Of a DNA stretch of 64,000 nucleotides, positions 1 through 9,783 are shown piece after piece. The DNA is from Zopfochytrium polystomum (taxonomy: Eukaryota > Chytridiomycota > Chytridiomycetes > Chytridiales > Chytridiaceae): NCBI GenBank assembly GCA_025765615.1, contig JAIVFJ010000091.1, positions 186,001-250,000 on the forward strand, read 5' to 3'. Made by a program: the position numbers and the translations under genes. Below the pieces are notes generated by a model. The model was given only the letters and a program-made list of their open reading frames with translations. It made no database searches and was not told the DNA's origin. Every line of letters starts with the position of its first letter. Position 1 is the first letter of the stretch.

Positions 1-635
1 AGCTTCCTGATTTGGAAACAACCAAAACCAATTTACAAGCAACTGTTTCTCAAACAAGCTGTAAATTGGTTCCTGGTGGTACTCAGCCCAGACAAAGTGC
101 TCAGCCCAAGGTGGTACTCAGCCCTGGCTGGTACTTAGCCCAGGGTGGTGCACAGCCCAGGCTGGTACTCAGCCCTGGGTGGTGCTCACCCAGGCTGGTA
201 CTCAGCCCTGGCTGGTATCCAGCCCTGAGTGATGCCCAGCACTGGGTGGTACTCAGCCCTGAATGGGTACTTAGCCCAGGCTGGGGATTGGTGCTCAGCC
301 TGTTTTATCTCATTTCTGTGGCCTGCTCTGTGCAACCCACTGCTCCCTCTGTTTTCTGATGGCTCCAACCTGCAGGAGTATAAAAGCAGCAACCTCTCAC
401 AGAGATCAAACAAGGAATCCAATCCCCTCCTTGCTGCTTTTTCAGAATCCAGTGCAAAACAAGCCAATCTCTCTTTCTCCATTTGCTCTCTCTTCCATCT
501 CTGCCCACTCACTCCTCTCTCCTCTCTCCATCCTCTCACTCCTCTCCCTTTTCCATCATCACTGCTCTCTCTCTCTCTCTCTCTCTTCATCCCCACACAC
601 ACCAAGTCCCTCCAGTCCTGGGTGGGATTTCATCA
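1..635 (+). repeat. Partial 5' LTR of the older (outer) copia copy
   Basis: This is the 3' portion of an LTR cut by the window edge. It matches 2,366-2,951 of the intact element and ends in the same TTTCATCA terminus at 635. It is about 49 bp longer than the matching part of the intact LTR, because the degenerate GGTACTCAGCCC tandem block (about 78-300) has a different copy number. A TATAAAA box lies at 379-385, followed by a CT-rich stretch. It belongs to the degraded element that hosts the younger insertion. Confidence 0.9.
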
Positions 636-714
636 AAGCGTTTCAACTGGAGATAGTAATCCATGGCTGAGGACAGGAAGTGTATTGATGATATCTACTG
701 CATGTCGAATCACA

Positions 715-742
715 TATCCCCACCATGACCATGGTGGGGATA
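715..742. repeat. Perfect 13-bp inverted repeat with 2-nt spacer
   Basis: Left arm TATCCCCACCATG (715-727), spacer AC, right arm CATGGTGGGGATA (730-742). It lies in the roughly 110-base filler between the LTR and the pol remnant of the outer copia copy. Its origin is not explained by the intact element. Confidence 0.85.
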
Positions 743-1754
743 AGCTGATTCTGAAGCAGAGTCAATACCTGATGAACAGGAAATCCCTCCAAGGAGTGCT
801 CAACTTCCCCTGACATTCTAGCTTTGCCAGAGTTAACAGGGGAGGCAACAAATCCCCCAATTATACCACGAGAGCCATCAGGCTTACGTGACTACCTGGC
901 ATTGAAGGCAAACCTTTGTAAACTACGAACAAAACCATCAATTGCAACAAGTCCCTCCACTTACAGTCGGAAAACACTCCACGCTTTAACTGCAAGAATT
1001 CGTAAACTACGAATAGCACAGGGACAATCTCGTGAACTCTACCAAACGCTCAAAGCGTACACTGTGCTTGAGCCGGAGGAAGTCACAGCATATCCGACAG
1101 AGAGGATCCACCAGGGGGACTTACCGCCACTCCCTGCTTCGCATAAAGAGGCCATGCGTTCTCCTTTTGCAAAGTATTGGAAGGCAGCTCAACTCTCAGA
1201 GATCAATTCGATCACGTCAAAGCACGTCTGGGACTTAGTGGCTCGACCTAAAGGGCGTAAGATACTCAAGCCCAAATGGGTTTTTGCCTACAAGTTTGAC
1301 AGTGAAGGGTACCTTGAACGCTTCAAGGCCCGCCTTGTTGGTCGGGGTTACACTCAGATCTTTGGTCAGGACTACAATGAGACCTTCTCCCCTGTCGTCC
1401 GCAGCTCCTCCATAAGGGCAATCCTTGCTATCTCGTTGCTGTTTGACCTCATACTTGCAGGCCTTGATGTCGAAACCGCATACTTGAACGCCAAACTGGA
1501 CATTGAAAACTTCATGGAACAACCAGAAGGCTTTGAGATACATGGTGCCGACGGGATACTTCTTGTCTGTTTACTCAGGAAGAGTCTGTACAGACTGCAC
1601 CAGTCTGGTTGACAGTGGTACAAAACAATCCGCGACTTCCTCATAGAAATTGGATTTGTGCAATTGAAGACTGACCACTGTGTCTTTTTGCAAAGGCACC
1701 CTGATGGAAAGGTCAAGACCATCATCACTCTATATGTAGATGACATCCTCATCT

Positions 1755-1759
1755 GACGA
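1755..1759. repeat. Target-site duplication (left copy), GACGA
   Basis: The five bases GACGA directly precede the 5' LTR and recur directly after the 3' LTR at 9,779-9,783. This is the usual 5-bp duplication made by copia-type integrases. Confidence 0.95.
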
Positions 1760-2067
1760 TGTTGAGATTCGACCCACGGGGTACACTACGCCCGTTACTG
1801 ATGATCCCTTTGAGTACTCCATCCAATCACATTGGATGCGGTGTTTGAAGGGCTCAGTAGATTCAATACTTGAATGGGGCGCTCGGAAGGGCTAATCTGT
1901 TCTCAATAAAAAGAGATAGGCAAAGGCGGCTGTTGTTCTAGCTTTGTTCATCCTACCGGTAGGAACAATGCAATTAGAACATGCACAACAACGCTCAAAC
2001 TATGCACTCTGCACATGTAACACAGCACAGCAAGCATGCAGAAGCAGTGTACCACTGCCCAATGCTC

Positions 2068-2198
2068 CGGAATTCCGCTCTCTGCATCGGAATTCCGCTC
2101 TCTGCACCGGAATTCCGCACTCTGCATCGGAATTCCGCTTCCTGATCTGGAATTCCTCTCTCTGCACCAGAATTCCGCTTCCTGATCTGGAATTCCAG
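2068..2198 (+). repeat. Tandem 20-bp GGAATTCCG repeat array within the LTR
   Basis: About six units start with CGGAATTCC or TGGAATTCC at about 20-bp spacing (2,068, 2,088, 2,108 and on), alternating with TCTGCATC, TCTGCACC or CCTGATCT tails. The GGAATTCC core is a palindrome. The same array recurs in the 3' LTR at about 8,895-9,025. It may be an enhancer-like U3 array; that role is inference. Confidence 0.9.
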
Positions 2199-2692
2199 CT
2201 TTCCTGCTGTGCTGTGCAATCTGAGCAATGCAAGAGGCATTTAGGAATCAGGGATTGCACCAATCACTGCATTTCTAAAAGTGAGATAAAAACTGAGCTC
2301 ACCAGAGATTGCACCAATCATTGGATTTCTAAAAACAAGGAAAAAAGCGGCTTGTTTCCCAAACAAGCTTCCTGATTTGGAAACAACCAAACCAATTTAC
2401 AAGCAACTGTTTCTCAAACAAGCTGTAAATTGGTTCCTGGTGGTACTCAGCCCAGACAAAGTACTCAGCCCAAGGTTGTACTCAGCCCTGGGTGGTGCTC
2501 AGCCCAGGATGGTACTCAGCCCTGGTTGGTACTCAGCCCTGGGTGATTCCCAGCCCTGGGTGGTACTCAGCACTGAATGGGTACTTAGCCCAGGCTGGGG
2601 GTTGGTGCTCAGCCTGTTTTATCTGATTTCTGTGGCCTGCTCTGTGCAGCCCCCTGTTCCCTCTGTTTTCTGATGGCTCCAACCTGCAGGAG

Positions 2693-2699
2693 TATAAAA
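2693..2699 (+). promoter_or_regulatory. LTR TATA box
   Basis: TATAAAA within GGAGTATAAAAGCAGC. It is also present at 379-385 (outer LTR) and 9,520-9,526 (3' LTR). It lies about 470 bp upstream of the Gag start and is followed by a CT-rich tract, so it is the best candidate core promoter for the element's genomic transcript. Confidence 0.7.
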
Positions 2700-3163
2700 G
2701 CAGCAACCTCTCACAGAGATCAAACAAGGAATCCAACCCCCTCCTTGCTGCTTTGACAGAATCCAGTGCAAAACAAGCCAATCTCTCTTCCTCCATTTGC
2801 TCTCTCTTCCATCTCTGCCCACTCACTCCTCTCTCCTCTCTACATCCTCTCACTCCTCACCCTTTTCCATCATCACTGCTCTCTCTCTCTCTCTCTCTCT
2901 CTTCATCCCCACACACACCAAGTCCCTCCAGTCCTGGGTGGGATTTCATCACAAAGCTACCTACAAGCCGTCGGCCACATTTGTACGCTCGAACAGGGCC
3001 CTGCTGCTCTTACAAGAAAGGGTTTCTGACTCTAAACAAGACCAACCTGTCTGTGAGCACCGGCTCACCAGCTACTTTAAGGCAACAAAGGGCTCTTGGC
3101 TCTCTACAAGAAAAGGGCTACCGCTCTAAACAAGTCCACTGGTCCACCAAGCCGCTACCTAGC

Positions 3164-6100
3164 ATGTCTTCTTCGACCCCCAAGGCTGTCCGCTTCTCTT
3201 CTTACGGCTACCAGGCTTGGGAACTGCATGTGGAAGAAGTCATCAAGCCGGTCATGGCATACAATCTTGTTGCCAGCTTCCTCAAGCCTGATTACTTCGG
3301 TACGTTCAACGAGCACTGCACCAAGGTCGGCATCGGCGCTGCTCCTCCCAGTATTGGTTCTCCCCCTGAATCCTCTGCAACGGCGGAGGCCAAGGCTGCG
3401 TACAGTGAGATGTACCGTCTACACCACGCTGCCCTTGACAAGTACCACACTGGTATACGCCAAGAACACAAGACCTACAGGGAGCTTGAGGCCCAACACG
3501 ACAAGGCGGTTGCTACCCTTGACTCCTGCTCGCGCATCGAGGATGTGCGCTCCATGAATGCAGCAAACATCACCAACTGCGCTGATCGGTACAAGTGGCT
3601 CAATGACAAGTACGCCCTGCAGGACCACACTGGTTCACAGCAGGACAAGTGGCTTGCGACTTACAGTCGTTTGGCAAAACCCAGAGACTCTGGTCCGGCA
3701 GTCCACGAGTGGTACACCACTCTGACCACACTGGTCACGGATTGGCCGAAGCATTTCAAATGTACTGCCACCACTTGCAGGGGTGTGACAAACATCCTGC
3801 GTTCTGCCATCATCCACAAAGCAAGGGAAACGCTGCCTGGACATGAAATCTTCTCTGGCGTTCGTCAAAATCTTCTCAAGGGGCTGTCAGGCTACGCCAA
3901 CACCAGCGATCTTGTCAAGGAGTTGACAAACTGCCACACACTGTACCAGCAAAGCAAAGAGAAGAACAGCAGACACTCTGCTCACCATGGCACTTCTGAG
4001 ATGGAAACAGCTGCTTCAGCAAAGACCTCAGTGGCAACCAAGAAGCGCAAGATCGGTGAGGCACTCAACGGCAAGCCTACTTGTGACCTTCATGGAATCT
4101 GGGTCTCACACTCTCGCGAGGAATGCCTCAAGTTCCCTCACGGGAAGTCAGAGCTGGCTCGCCCTGCAAAGAAGGCCAAGGGCAAGCAGCCTGCACACGC
4201 AAAAGAAGCCAAGGCCACGCCAGCTGATTCCAAGAAAGCTACTGAGACTGCCAAGATTGCACGTGAGGTGGCCGCTAAAGAACACCACCAAGCCTCTTGC
4301 GCAGCCTCTGAGGATTCTCCTCCCCACAAATGCTACAGGATGGATACTCCACCACTGCCTACTGAAGCAGAAGACGTCGAAATGTTGGAGTTCAGTACTG
4401 AGGGTGCTGCGCGCCTTGCAGACACATCAGCTCTAGACGACTTCCTTTCAGTAGAAAGGGCACTTGCGGCACGGGAGTTTGAAATTGGAACATGCCAGGC
4501 CGTTGAGGTGGAGGAGGAATTTGAAGTGGAACTCACAGTTACACTTCTTGACGGCAGAATGGATCCAGACTGGATCACTGACAACATTGTCTCAAACGTC
4601 GGCTACAAAGTGATGTACGAATCTGGACGTTTCCTCTACCGCAACGTCACCTACCGCCGCATCTATGAGACTGCACTGATGGCAAGACTTGCTGGCGGCA
4701 ACCCACACCAGGTCATCCTTGACTCTGGGGCTTCCAGGACAATGTCGCCTTGTGAAGAGCACTTCACAAACTTGCGGCCCACCTCCCAGCAGATCAAAAC
4801 AGCTGACGGCTTTACAACTGCCACTGGAGTGGGCGACTTCACCCTGTTCGTAAACGGAAGAGCTCTCATCATGAGGAACTCGCTCTATGTGCCAGAGTTC
4901 TCAGACACTCTACTCTCAGTTCAGCAAATCGTGCGGCAGACAGGTCACAACGTGACTTTCACAGCAGACACAGCCCTATTGCACCCTCGGGTACATGGTT
5001 CAGACTTTACCATCGCTCACAGGGACACAGGAAATGTTTATGTTGTGGACCCTTCTCTTCTGACGGGACATACTGGTCTCGACAGGGCAGAACTTGGAAG
5101 GGACGCGCCGACTCCTTCGGGGGACGCCCCAGGTGAGTCGCAACAGCAAACTGCTCCTTTGCAAACTGCAACCCCAACTTTAAGTCAAACTGACCCAGAC
5201 CCTTTACCAAACCCTCAGAACATTGAAGCAGTCCGAGCTCTTCACAAGAAATTTGGTCACCTGTCTTTATCTTCTTTGAAGCGTACTTGGTCAAATCTGA
5301 ATAAAGTTGGTCATTCATTTTTCCTCATTCATGACATTCCCTGCGTGACATGTGATGTTGGGAAATTGAAAGCTTCGCCTATCCACTCCACTTCCAGACC
5401 AAACACCACACTGCTTGGTCGTTTACACACTGATGCTGTCCCACTGCCCGCACGTGGACACCATGGTGAAAAACATTGGCAACTGGTTGTGGAAGAGTCA
5501 ACCCGTTGGCTTGACATTGAGTTCCTCAACTCTTTGTCCGACGCGCCCACAAGATTCCGGTTTACGATCGAAAGGTTTGAACAACAACATGGCAAACATA
5601 TCACATCTGTGCGCTGTGACAGGGGGGAAATCTTCAAAGATGGAGAATTCAAAACTTGGGCCAATACTCGGCATCCTCCTATTGTTTTAGAACCTAGTCC
5701 CGCATTCACCAAGGAATTCAATGGGCTGGTAGAACGTCAGGTCAACACTCTCAAAGACATGGCACACTGCATGCTCTTAGAGTCACGATTGCCCCACTCT
5801 TTCTTTGTGTATGCAGTCCGCTACGCAGCATACATCAAGAACAGGGTTTACCACTCTTACACTAAGAAAACACCTTATGAAGCTTGGTACGGTGAAAAGC
5901 CAAATGTTGATCACATCCGCACCTTTGGCTGTTTGGTTATCCACCGTATCCCAAAGGAAAAGCGAACACTTAAACATCCTGACAAAGGGGCGCCAGGCAT
6001 ATTCTTAGGGTATAAAGGAAACACTCTTCCAGTAGTCTACGACTTGAAAACTCAGAGAATATCGGAACACTTCCATGTCTCTTTTCACGAAAATGTTTTT

Positions 6101-8422
6101 CCTGGCATTGTGCGGAACTGGAGACAGTTCCTTCATGACTCCCGCTTGAAGGAATGGGGACCAGTCCAACCCACAGCTCAGGATTTCCAATATCTTTCCA
6201 CCTCGATGCATACCCCTGCTATGTCCACTGATCCAGATGTGGCACATCCTGACGCTCTGTCTGACTCACAAGAAGACGATGTACCACCTGCAGAATCACA
6301 GGGGGGAGATCTACAGCCGGGTATGCTATACGACGCTTCTGATTCTGAACCAGAGTCAATACCTGATGAACAGGAAATCCCTCCTAGGGAGCGCTCAACT
6401 TCCCCTGACATTCTAGCTTTGCCAGAGTCAACAGGGGAGGCAACAAATCCCCCAATCATACCACGAGAGCCATCAGGTTTACGTGACTACCTGGCATTGA
6501 AGGCAAACCTTTGTAAACTTCGAACAAAACCATCAATTGCCACAAGTCCTTCCACTTACAGTCGGAAAACACTCCGCGCTTTAACTGCAAGAATTCGTAA
6601 ACTACGGATAGCACGGGGACAATTTCGTGAACTCTACCAAACGCTCAAAGCATACACTGTGCTTGAGCCGGAGGAAGTCACAGCATATCCAACAGAAAGG
6701 ATCCACCAGCGGGACTTACCACCACTCCCTGCTTCACATAAAGAGGCCATGCGTTCTCCTTTTGCAAAGTATTGGAAGGCAGCTCAACTCTCAGAGATCA
6801 ATTCAATCACGTCAAAGCATGTCTGGGACTTAGTGGCTCGACCTAAAGGGCGTAAGATTCTCAAACCCAAATGGGTTTTTGCCTACAAGTTTGACAGTGA
6901 AGGGTACCTTGAACGCTTCAAGGCTCGCCTTGTCGGCCGGGGTTACACTCAGATCTTTGGTCAGGACTACAATGAGACCTTCTCCCCTGTCGTCCGCAGC
7001 TCCTCCATAAGGGCAATCCTTGCTATCTCGTTGCTGTTTGACCTCATACTTGCAGGCCTTGATGTCGAAACCGCATACTTGAACGCCAAACTGGACATTG
7101 AAAACTTCATGGAACAACCAGAAGGCTTTGAGATACGTGGTGCAGACGGGATACTTCTTGTCTGTTTACTCAGGAAGAGTCTGTACGGACTGCACCAGTC
7201 TGGTCGACAGTGGTACAAAACAATCCGCGACTTCCTAGTAGAAATTGGATTTACGCAATTGAAGACTGACCACTGTGTCTTTGTGCAAAGGCACCCTGAT
7301 GGAAAGGTCAAGACCATCATCACTCTATACGTGGATGACATCCTCATCTTCAGTCACACTGAAGAAGAAATTGCCAAAATTCTTTCTCTGATCAAATCAA
7401 AGTTCAAAATCCGCGAGGACCTCAACCCAAAAGTCGCTGTAGGCATCCAAGTTGAGAAAATCAAAGATGGAATCTTTATTGGACAGAAAAACTACACACA
7501 GCATGTCTTGGAGGAAGCAAACTACTGGTGTGACGATGAAGGCTTACCTGTCAAAATCAAAGCAACTCCCATGTCCACGACATGGATGCACGATGTGGAC
7601 TCTGGAAAACTTCCACAAAAAGAGTCGGAATACTTCCGAAGCACACTCATGCAACTTGCTTACCTTGCAAACTTGACACGCCCTGACATTGCGTATGCTG
7701 TGAATACACTTGCACAATACCAGTCCACTCCAACCCATTCAGATTCCCTTGCGCTTGACAGATTGCTGCGATATGTCCGCGCTACCTGGGATCATGGACT
7801 TTTCTACCAAAAGGGAGACTCCCAGATGACATGCATCACCAATGCAACGCTCCCAGAGGTAGAGAAAGCTGCGGGTATTTCTTACCCAGAGTGGGATGAA
7901 CCACATGGCTACGCTGATGCCAGCTATGCTGAAGAGGACGGACGCAAGTCGAGGTCAGGGCATGTGTTCATGCTTTGCGGGGGTGCTATTACATGGTACA
8001 GCAAGAAACAATCAGTTGTTGCTTTGTCCTCAACTGAGGCGGAATACTTCTCCCTTACTGAGGCCATCAAAGAGGCAATCTGGCTACGAATGCTCTTCCA
8101 GGAGCTGGGTATGGATTTAAATAAGCCCACCACTGTTTATGAAGACAATCGTTCAACAATAGCTATTGCTATGAATCCAATACACCATGGTCGGGTCAAA
8201 CACTTTGACGTGAGGTTGCATTTCATACGGGACCAATTGGAGAGAAAGGAGGTTCAACTCATTCATTGCCCAACGGACATGATGATTGCCGACCTTCTCA
8301 CCAAAGCTCTTCCTGCAGCTCAACATGCAAAGCTTGCATCACTGATGGGAATTTGCAGTCTCGCCGACCTCCAAGGTATAAGCGTGGTGCCCACGCTCAA
8401 ATCAGCACAACGCTTAGTCTAA
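3164..8422 (+). CDS. Copia Gag-Pol polyprotein (intact)
   Basis: About 1,752 residues from the ATG at 3,164, the first plausible start after the LTR; the frame is open further upstream into the LTR. Gag forms the first roughly 400 residues and carries an unusual zinc-knuckle-like C-x2-H-x5-H-x4-C (CDLHGIWVSHSREEC). The protease has the aspartyl motif LDSGAS. Integrase shows an H-H-C-C zinc domain (HKKFGH ... CVTCDVG) and catalytic D, D, E in LHTDAV, CDRGEIF and NGLVER. Reverse transcriptase has KPKWVFAYKF and YVDDIL. RNase H has YADASYAEED, SSTEAEY and YEDNRS. The product should be able to package, reverse-transcribe and integrate its RNA. No frameshift separates gag from pol, so relative Gag level must be set another way. 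Confidence 0.95.
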   Translation: MSSSTPKAVRFSSYGYQAWELHVEEVIKPVMAYNLVASFLKPDYFGTFNEHCTKVGIGAAPPSIGSPPESSATAEAKAAYSEMYRLHHAALDKYHTGIRQEHKTYRELEAQHDKAVATLDSCSRIEDVRSMNAANITNCADRYKWLNDKYALQDHTGSQQDKWLATYSRLAKPRDSGPAVHEWYTTLTTLVTDWPKHFKCTATTCRGVTNILRSAIIHKARETLPGHEIFSGVRQNLLKGLSGYANTSDLVKELTNCHTLYQQSKEKNSRHSAHHGTSEMETAASAKTSVATKKRKIGEALNGKPTCDLHGIWVSHSREECLKFPHGKSELARPAKKAKGKQPAHAKEAKATPADSKKATETAKIAREVAAKEHHQASCAASEDSPPHKCYRMDTPPLPTEAEDVEMLEFSTEGAARLADTSALDDFLSVERALAAREFEIGTCQAVEVEEEFEVELTVTLLDGRMDPDWITDNIVSNVGYKVMYESGRFLYRNVTYRRIYETALMARLAGGNPHQVILDSGASRTMSPCEEHFTNLRPTSQQIKTADGFTTATGVGDFTLFVNGRALIMRNSLYVPEFSDTLLSVQQIVRQTGHNVTFTADTALLHPRVHGSDFTIAHRDTGNVYVVDPSLLTGHTGLDRAELGRDAPTPSGDAPGESQQQTAPLQTATPTLSQTDPDPLPNPQNIEAVRALHKKFGHLSLSSLKRTWSNLNKVGHSFFLIHDIPCVTCDVGKLKASPIHSTSRPNTTLLGRLHTDAVPLPARGHHGEKHWQLVVEESTRWLDIEFLNSLSDAPTRFRFTIERFEQQHGKHITSVRCDRGEIFKDGEFKTWANTRHPPIVLEPSPAFTKEFNGLVERQVNTLKDMAHCMLLESRLPHSFFVYAVRYAAYIKNRVYHSYTKKTPYEAWYGEKPNVDHIRTFGCLVIHRIPKEKRTLKHPDKGAPGIFLGYKGNTLPVVYDLKTQRISEHFHVSFHENVFPGIVRNWRQFLHDSRLKEWGPVQPTAQDFQYLSTSMHTPAMSTDPDVAHPDALSDSQEDDVPPAESQGGDLQPGMLYDASDSEPESIPDEQEIPPRERSTSPDILALPESTGEATNPPIIPREPSGLRDYLALKANLCKLRTKPSIATSPSTYSRKTLRALTARIRKLRIARGQFRELYQTLKAYTVLEPEEVTAYPTERIHQRDLPPLPASHKEAMRSPFAKYWKAAQLSEINSITSKHVWDLVARPKGRKILKPKWVFAYKFDSEGYLERFKARLVGRGYTQIFGQDYNETFSPVVRSSSIRAILAISLLFDLILAGLDVETAYLNAKLDIENFMEQPEGFEIRGADGILLVCLLRKSLYGLHQSGRQWYKTIRDFLVEIGFTQLKTDHCVFVQRHPDGKVKTIITLYVDDILIFSHTEEEIAKILSLIKSKFKIREDLNPKVAVGIQVEKIKDGIFIGQKNYTQHVLEEANYWCDDEGLPVKIKATPMSTTWMHDVDSGKLPQKESEYFRSTLMQLAYLANLTRPDIAYAVNTLAQYQSTPTHSDSLALDRLLRYVRATWDHGLFYQKGDSQMTCITNATLPEVEKAAGISYPEWDEPHGYADASYAEEDGRKSRSGHVFMLCGGAITWYSKKQSVVALSSTEAEYFSLTEAIKEAIWLRMLFQELGMDLNKPTTVYEDNRSTIAIAMNPIHHGRVKHFDVRLHFIRDQLERKEVQLIHCPTDMMIADLLTKALPAAQHAKLASLMGICSLADLQGISVVPTLKSAQRLV

Positions 8423-8586
8423 AGGCTCTCTCTGGCTTCTCCAGCTACACTTGTGGGTTCATGCAGGTTTTCACAAGTGTAGGGGGGTGCATGGGTGGGT
8501 TCGAGTCCCACTGCTTGGCTGGCATTGTTGGACAGCCATGTACTCCAGGAGAAACAGTTGCCCCCTCTCTTTCTATTGCGGGGGTG
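8423..8586 (+). other. Pol-to-LTR spacer with hairpin and tRNA T-arm-like element
   Basis: The 164 nt between the pol stop and the 3' LTR hold an 11-bp perfect hairpin (arms 8,445-8,455 and 8,472-8,482, 16-nt loop). They also hold a canonical T-arm shape at 8,495-8,511: stem GTGGG/CCCAC with the 7-nt loop TTCGAGT. GGTTCGAGTCC (8,498-8,508) fits the Pol III B-box consensus. I could not complete a tRNA cloverleaf around it. The G-rich tract at 8,580-8,586 is the presumed polypurine primer. Confidence 0.7.
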
Positions 8587-9778
8587 TGTTGAGATTCGAC
8601 CCACGGGGTACACTACGCCCGTTACTGATGATCCCTTTGAGTACTCCATCCAATCACATTGGATGCGGTGTTTGAAGGGCTCAGTAGATTCAATACTTGA
8701 ATGGGGCGCTCGGAAGGGCTAATCTGTTCTCAATAAAAAGAGATAGGCAAAGGCGGCTGTTGTTCTAGCTTTGTTCATCCTACCGGTAGGAACAATGCAA
8801 TTAGAACATGCACAACAACGCTCAAACTATGCACTCTGCACATGTAACACAGCACAGCAAGCATGCAGAAGCAGTGTACCACTGCCCAATGCTCCGGAAT
8901 TCCGCTCTCTGCATCGGAATTCCGCTCTCTGCACCGGAATTCCGCACTCTGCATCGGAATTCCGCTTCCTGATCTGGAATTCCTCTCTCTGCACCAGAAT
9001 TCCGCTTCCTGATCTGGAATTCCAGCTTTCCTGCTGTGCTGTGCAATCTGAGCAATGCAAGAGGCATTTAGGAATCAGGGATTGCACCAATCACTGCATT
9101 TCTAAAAGTGAGATAAAAACTGAGCTCACCAGAGATTGCACCAATCATTGGATTTCTAAAAACAAGGAAAAAAGCGGCTTGTTTCCCAAACAAGCTTCCT
9201 GATTTGGAAACAACCAAACCAATTTACAAGCAACTGTTTCTCAAACAAGCTGTAAATTGGTTCCTGGTGGTACTCAGCCCAGACAAAGTACTCAGCCCAA
9301 GGTTGTACTCAGCCCTGGGTGGTGCTCAGCCCAGGATGGTACTCAGCCCTGGTTGGTACTCAGCCCTGGGTGATTCCCAGCCCTGGGTGGTACTCAGCAC
9401 TGAATGGGTACTTAGCCCAGGCTGGGGGTTGGTGCTCAGCCTGTTTTATCTGATTTCTGTGGCCTGCTCTGTGCAGCCCCCTGTTCCCTCTGTTTTCTGA
9501 TGGCTCCAACCTGCAGGAGTATAAAAGCAGCAACCTCTCACAGAGATCAAACAAGGAATCCAACCCCCTCCTTGCTGCTTTGACAGAATCCAGTGCAAAA
9601 CAAGCCAATCTCTCTTCCTCCATTTGCTCTCTCTTCCATCTCTGCCCACTCACTCCTCTCTCCTCTCTACATCCTCTCACTCCTCACCCTTTTCCATCAT
9701 CACTGCTCTCTCTCTCTCTCTCTCTCTCTTCATCCCCACACACACCAAGTCCCTCCAGTCCTGGGTGGGATTTCATCA
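8587..9778 (+). repeat. 3' LTR of the complete copia element
   Basis: 1,192 bp, offset exactly 6,827 from the 5' LTR, with the same internal arrays and TATA box (9,520-9,526). Conceptual translations of several frames across it are the same as in the 5' LTR, so I see no substitutions. It is followed by GACGA (9,779-9,783). Confidence 0.97.
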
Positions 9779-9783
9779 GACGA
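9779..9783. repeat. Target-site duplication (right copy), GACGA
   Basis: Right-hand copy of the 5-bp duplication. The outer pol sequence resumes here with GACGAAATTGCC. Confidence 0.95.

Larger units (their letters stand above)
636..1759 (+). pseudogene. Deleted copia pol remnant, 5' half of the outer element
   Basis: Immediately after the LTR there are about 110 bases with no counterpart in the intact element. From about 745 the sequence rejoins it at the integrase/RT linker, so gag, protease and integrase are gone. The RT segment is readable from about 824: the KPKWVFAYKFDSEG and RFKARLVGRGYTQ motifs and a TLYVDDILI end are visible. A C-to-T change makes a TGA stop at about 1,612, where the intact copy has CGA (Arg). 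The segment stops at the younger insertion and resumes at 9,779. This is a non-autonomous, broken copy. Confidence 0.9.
1760..2951 (+). repeat. 5' LTR of the complete copia element
   Basis: 1,192 bp, TG...CA ends. From 5' to 3' it holds an AATAAA at 1,905-1,910, a tandem array of 20-bp units around GGAATTCCG, a degenerate GGTACTCAGCCC array (about 2,437-2,600), a TATAAAA box at 2,693-2,699 and a CT-rich tract (about 2,879-2,902). The order, with the AATAAA far upstream of the TATA box, is odd for a U3-R-U5 layout. Confidence 0.97.
1760..9778 (+). mobile_element. Complete Ty1/copia LTR retrotransposon, nested insertion
   Basis: The 8,019-bp element is bounded by two 1,192-bp LTRs (TGTTGAGA...TTTCATCA) and a 5-bp target duplication. 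One long Gag-Pol frame carries protease, integrase, reverse transcriptase and RNase H in copia order. Several reading frames translate identically across the two LTRs, so the LTRs look identical or nearly so, which implies recent insertion. The target was another copy of the same family, inside its RT gene just after the YVDD motif. A G-rich tract (GGGGGTG, 8,580-8,586) before the 3' LTR is the likely polypurine tract. I could not recognise a tRNA primer-binding site after 2,951. Confidence 0.97.

Noticed and set aside
1944..2375. 143-codon frame inside both copia LTRs
   Set aside because: It is produced by the 20-bp GGAATTCCG repeats and is mirrored by open frames on the other strand. It is repeat translation, not a gene.
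8480..8530. Complete tRNA gene in the copia spacer
   Set aside because: A perfect T-arm is present, but I could not find acceptor, D and anticodon arms at the right spacing.
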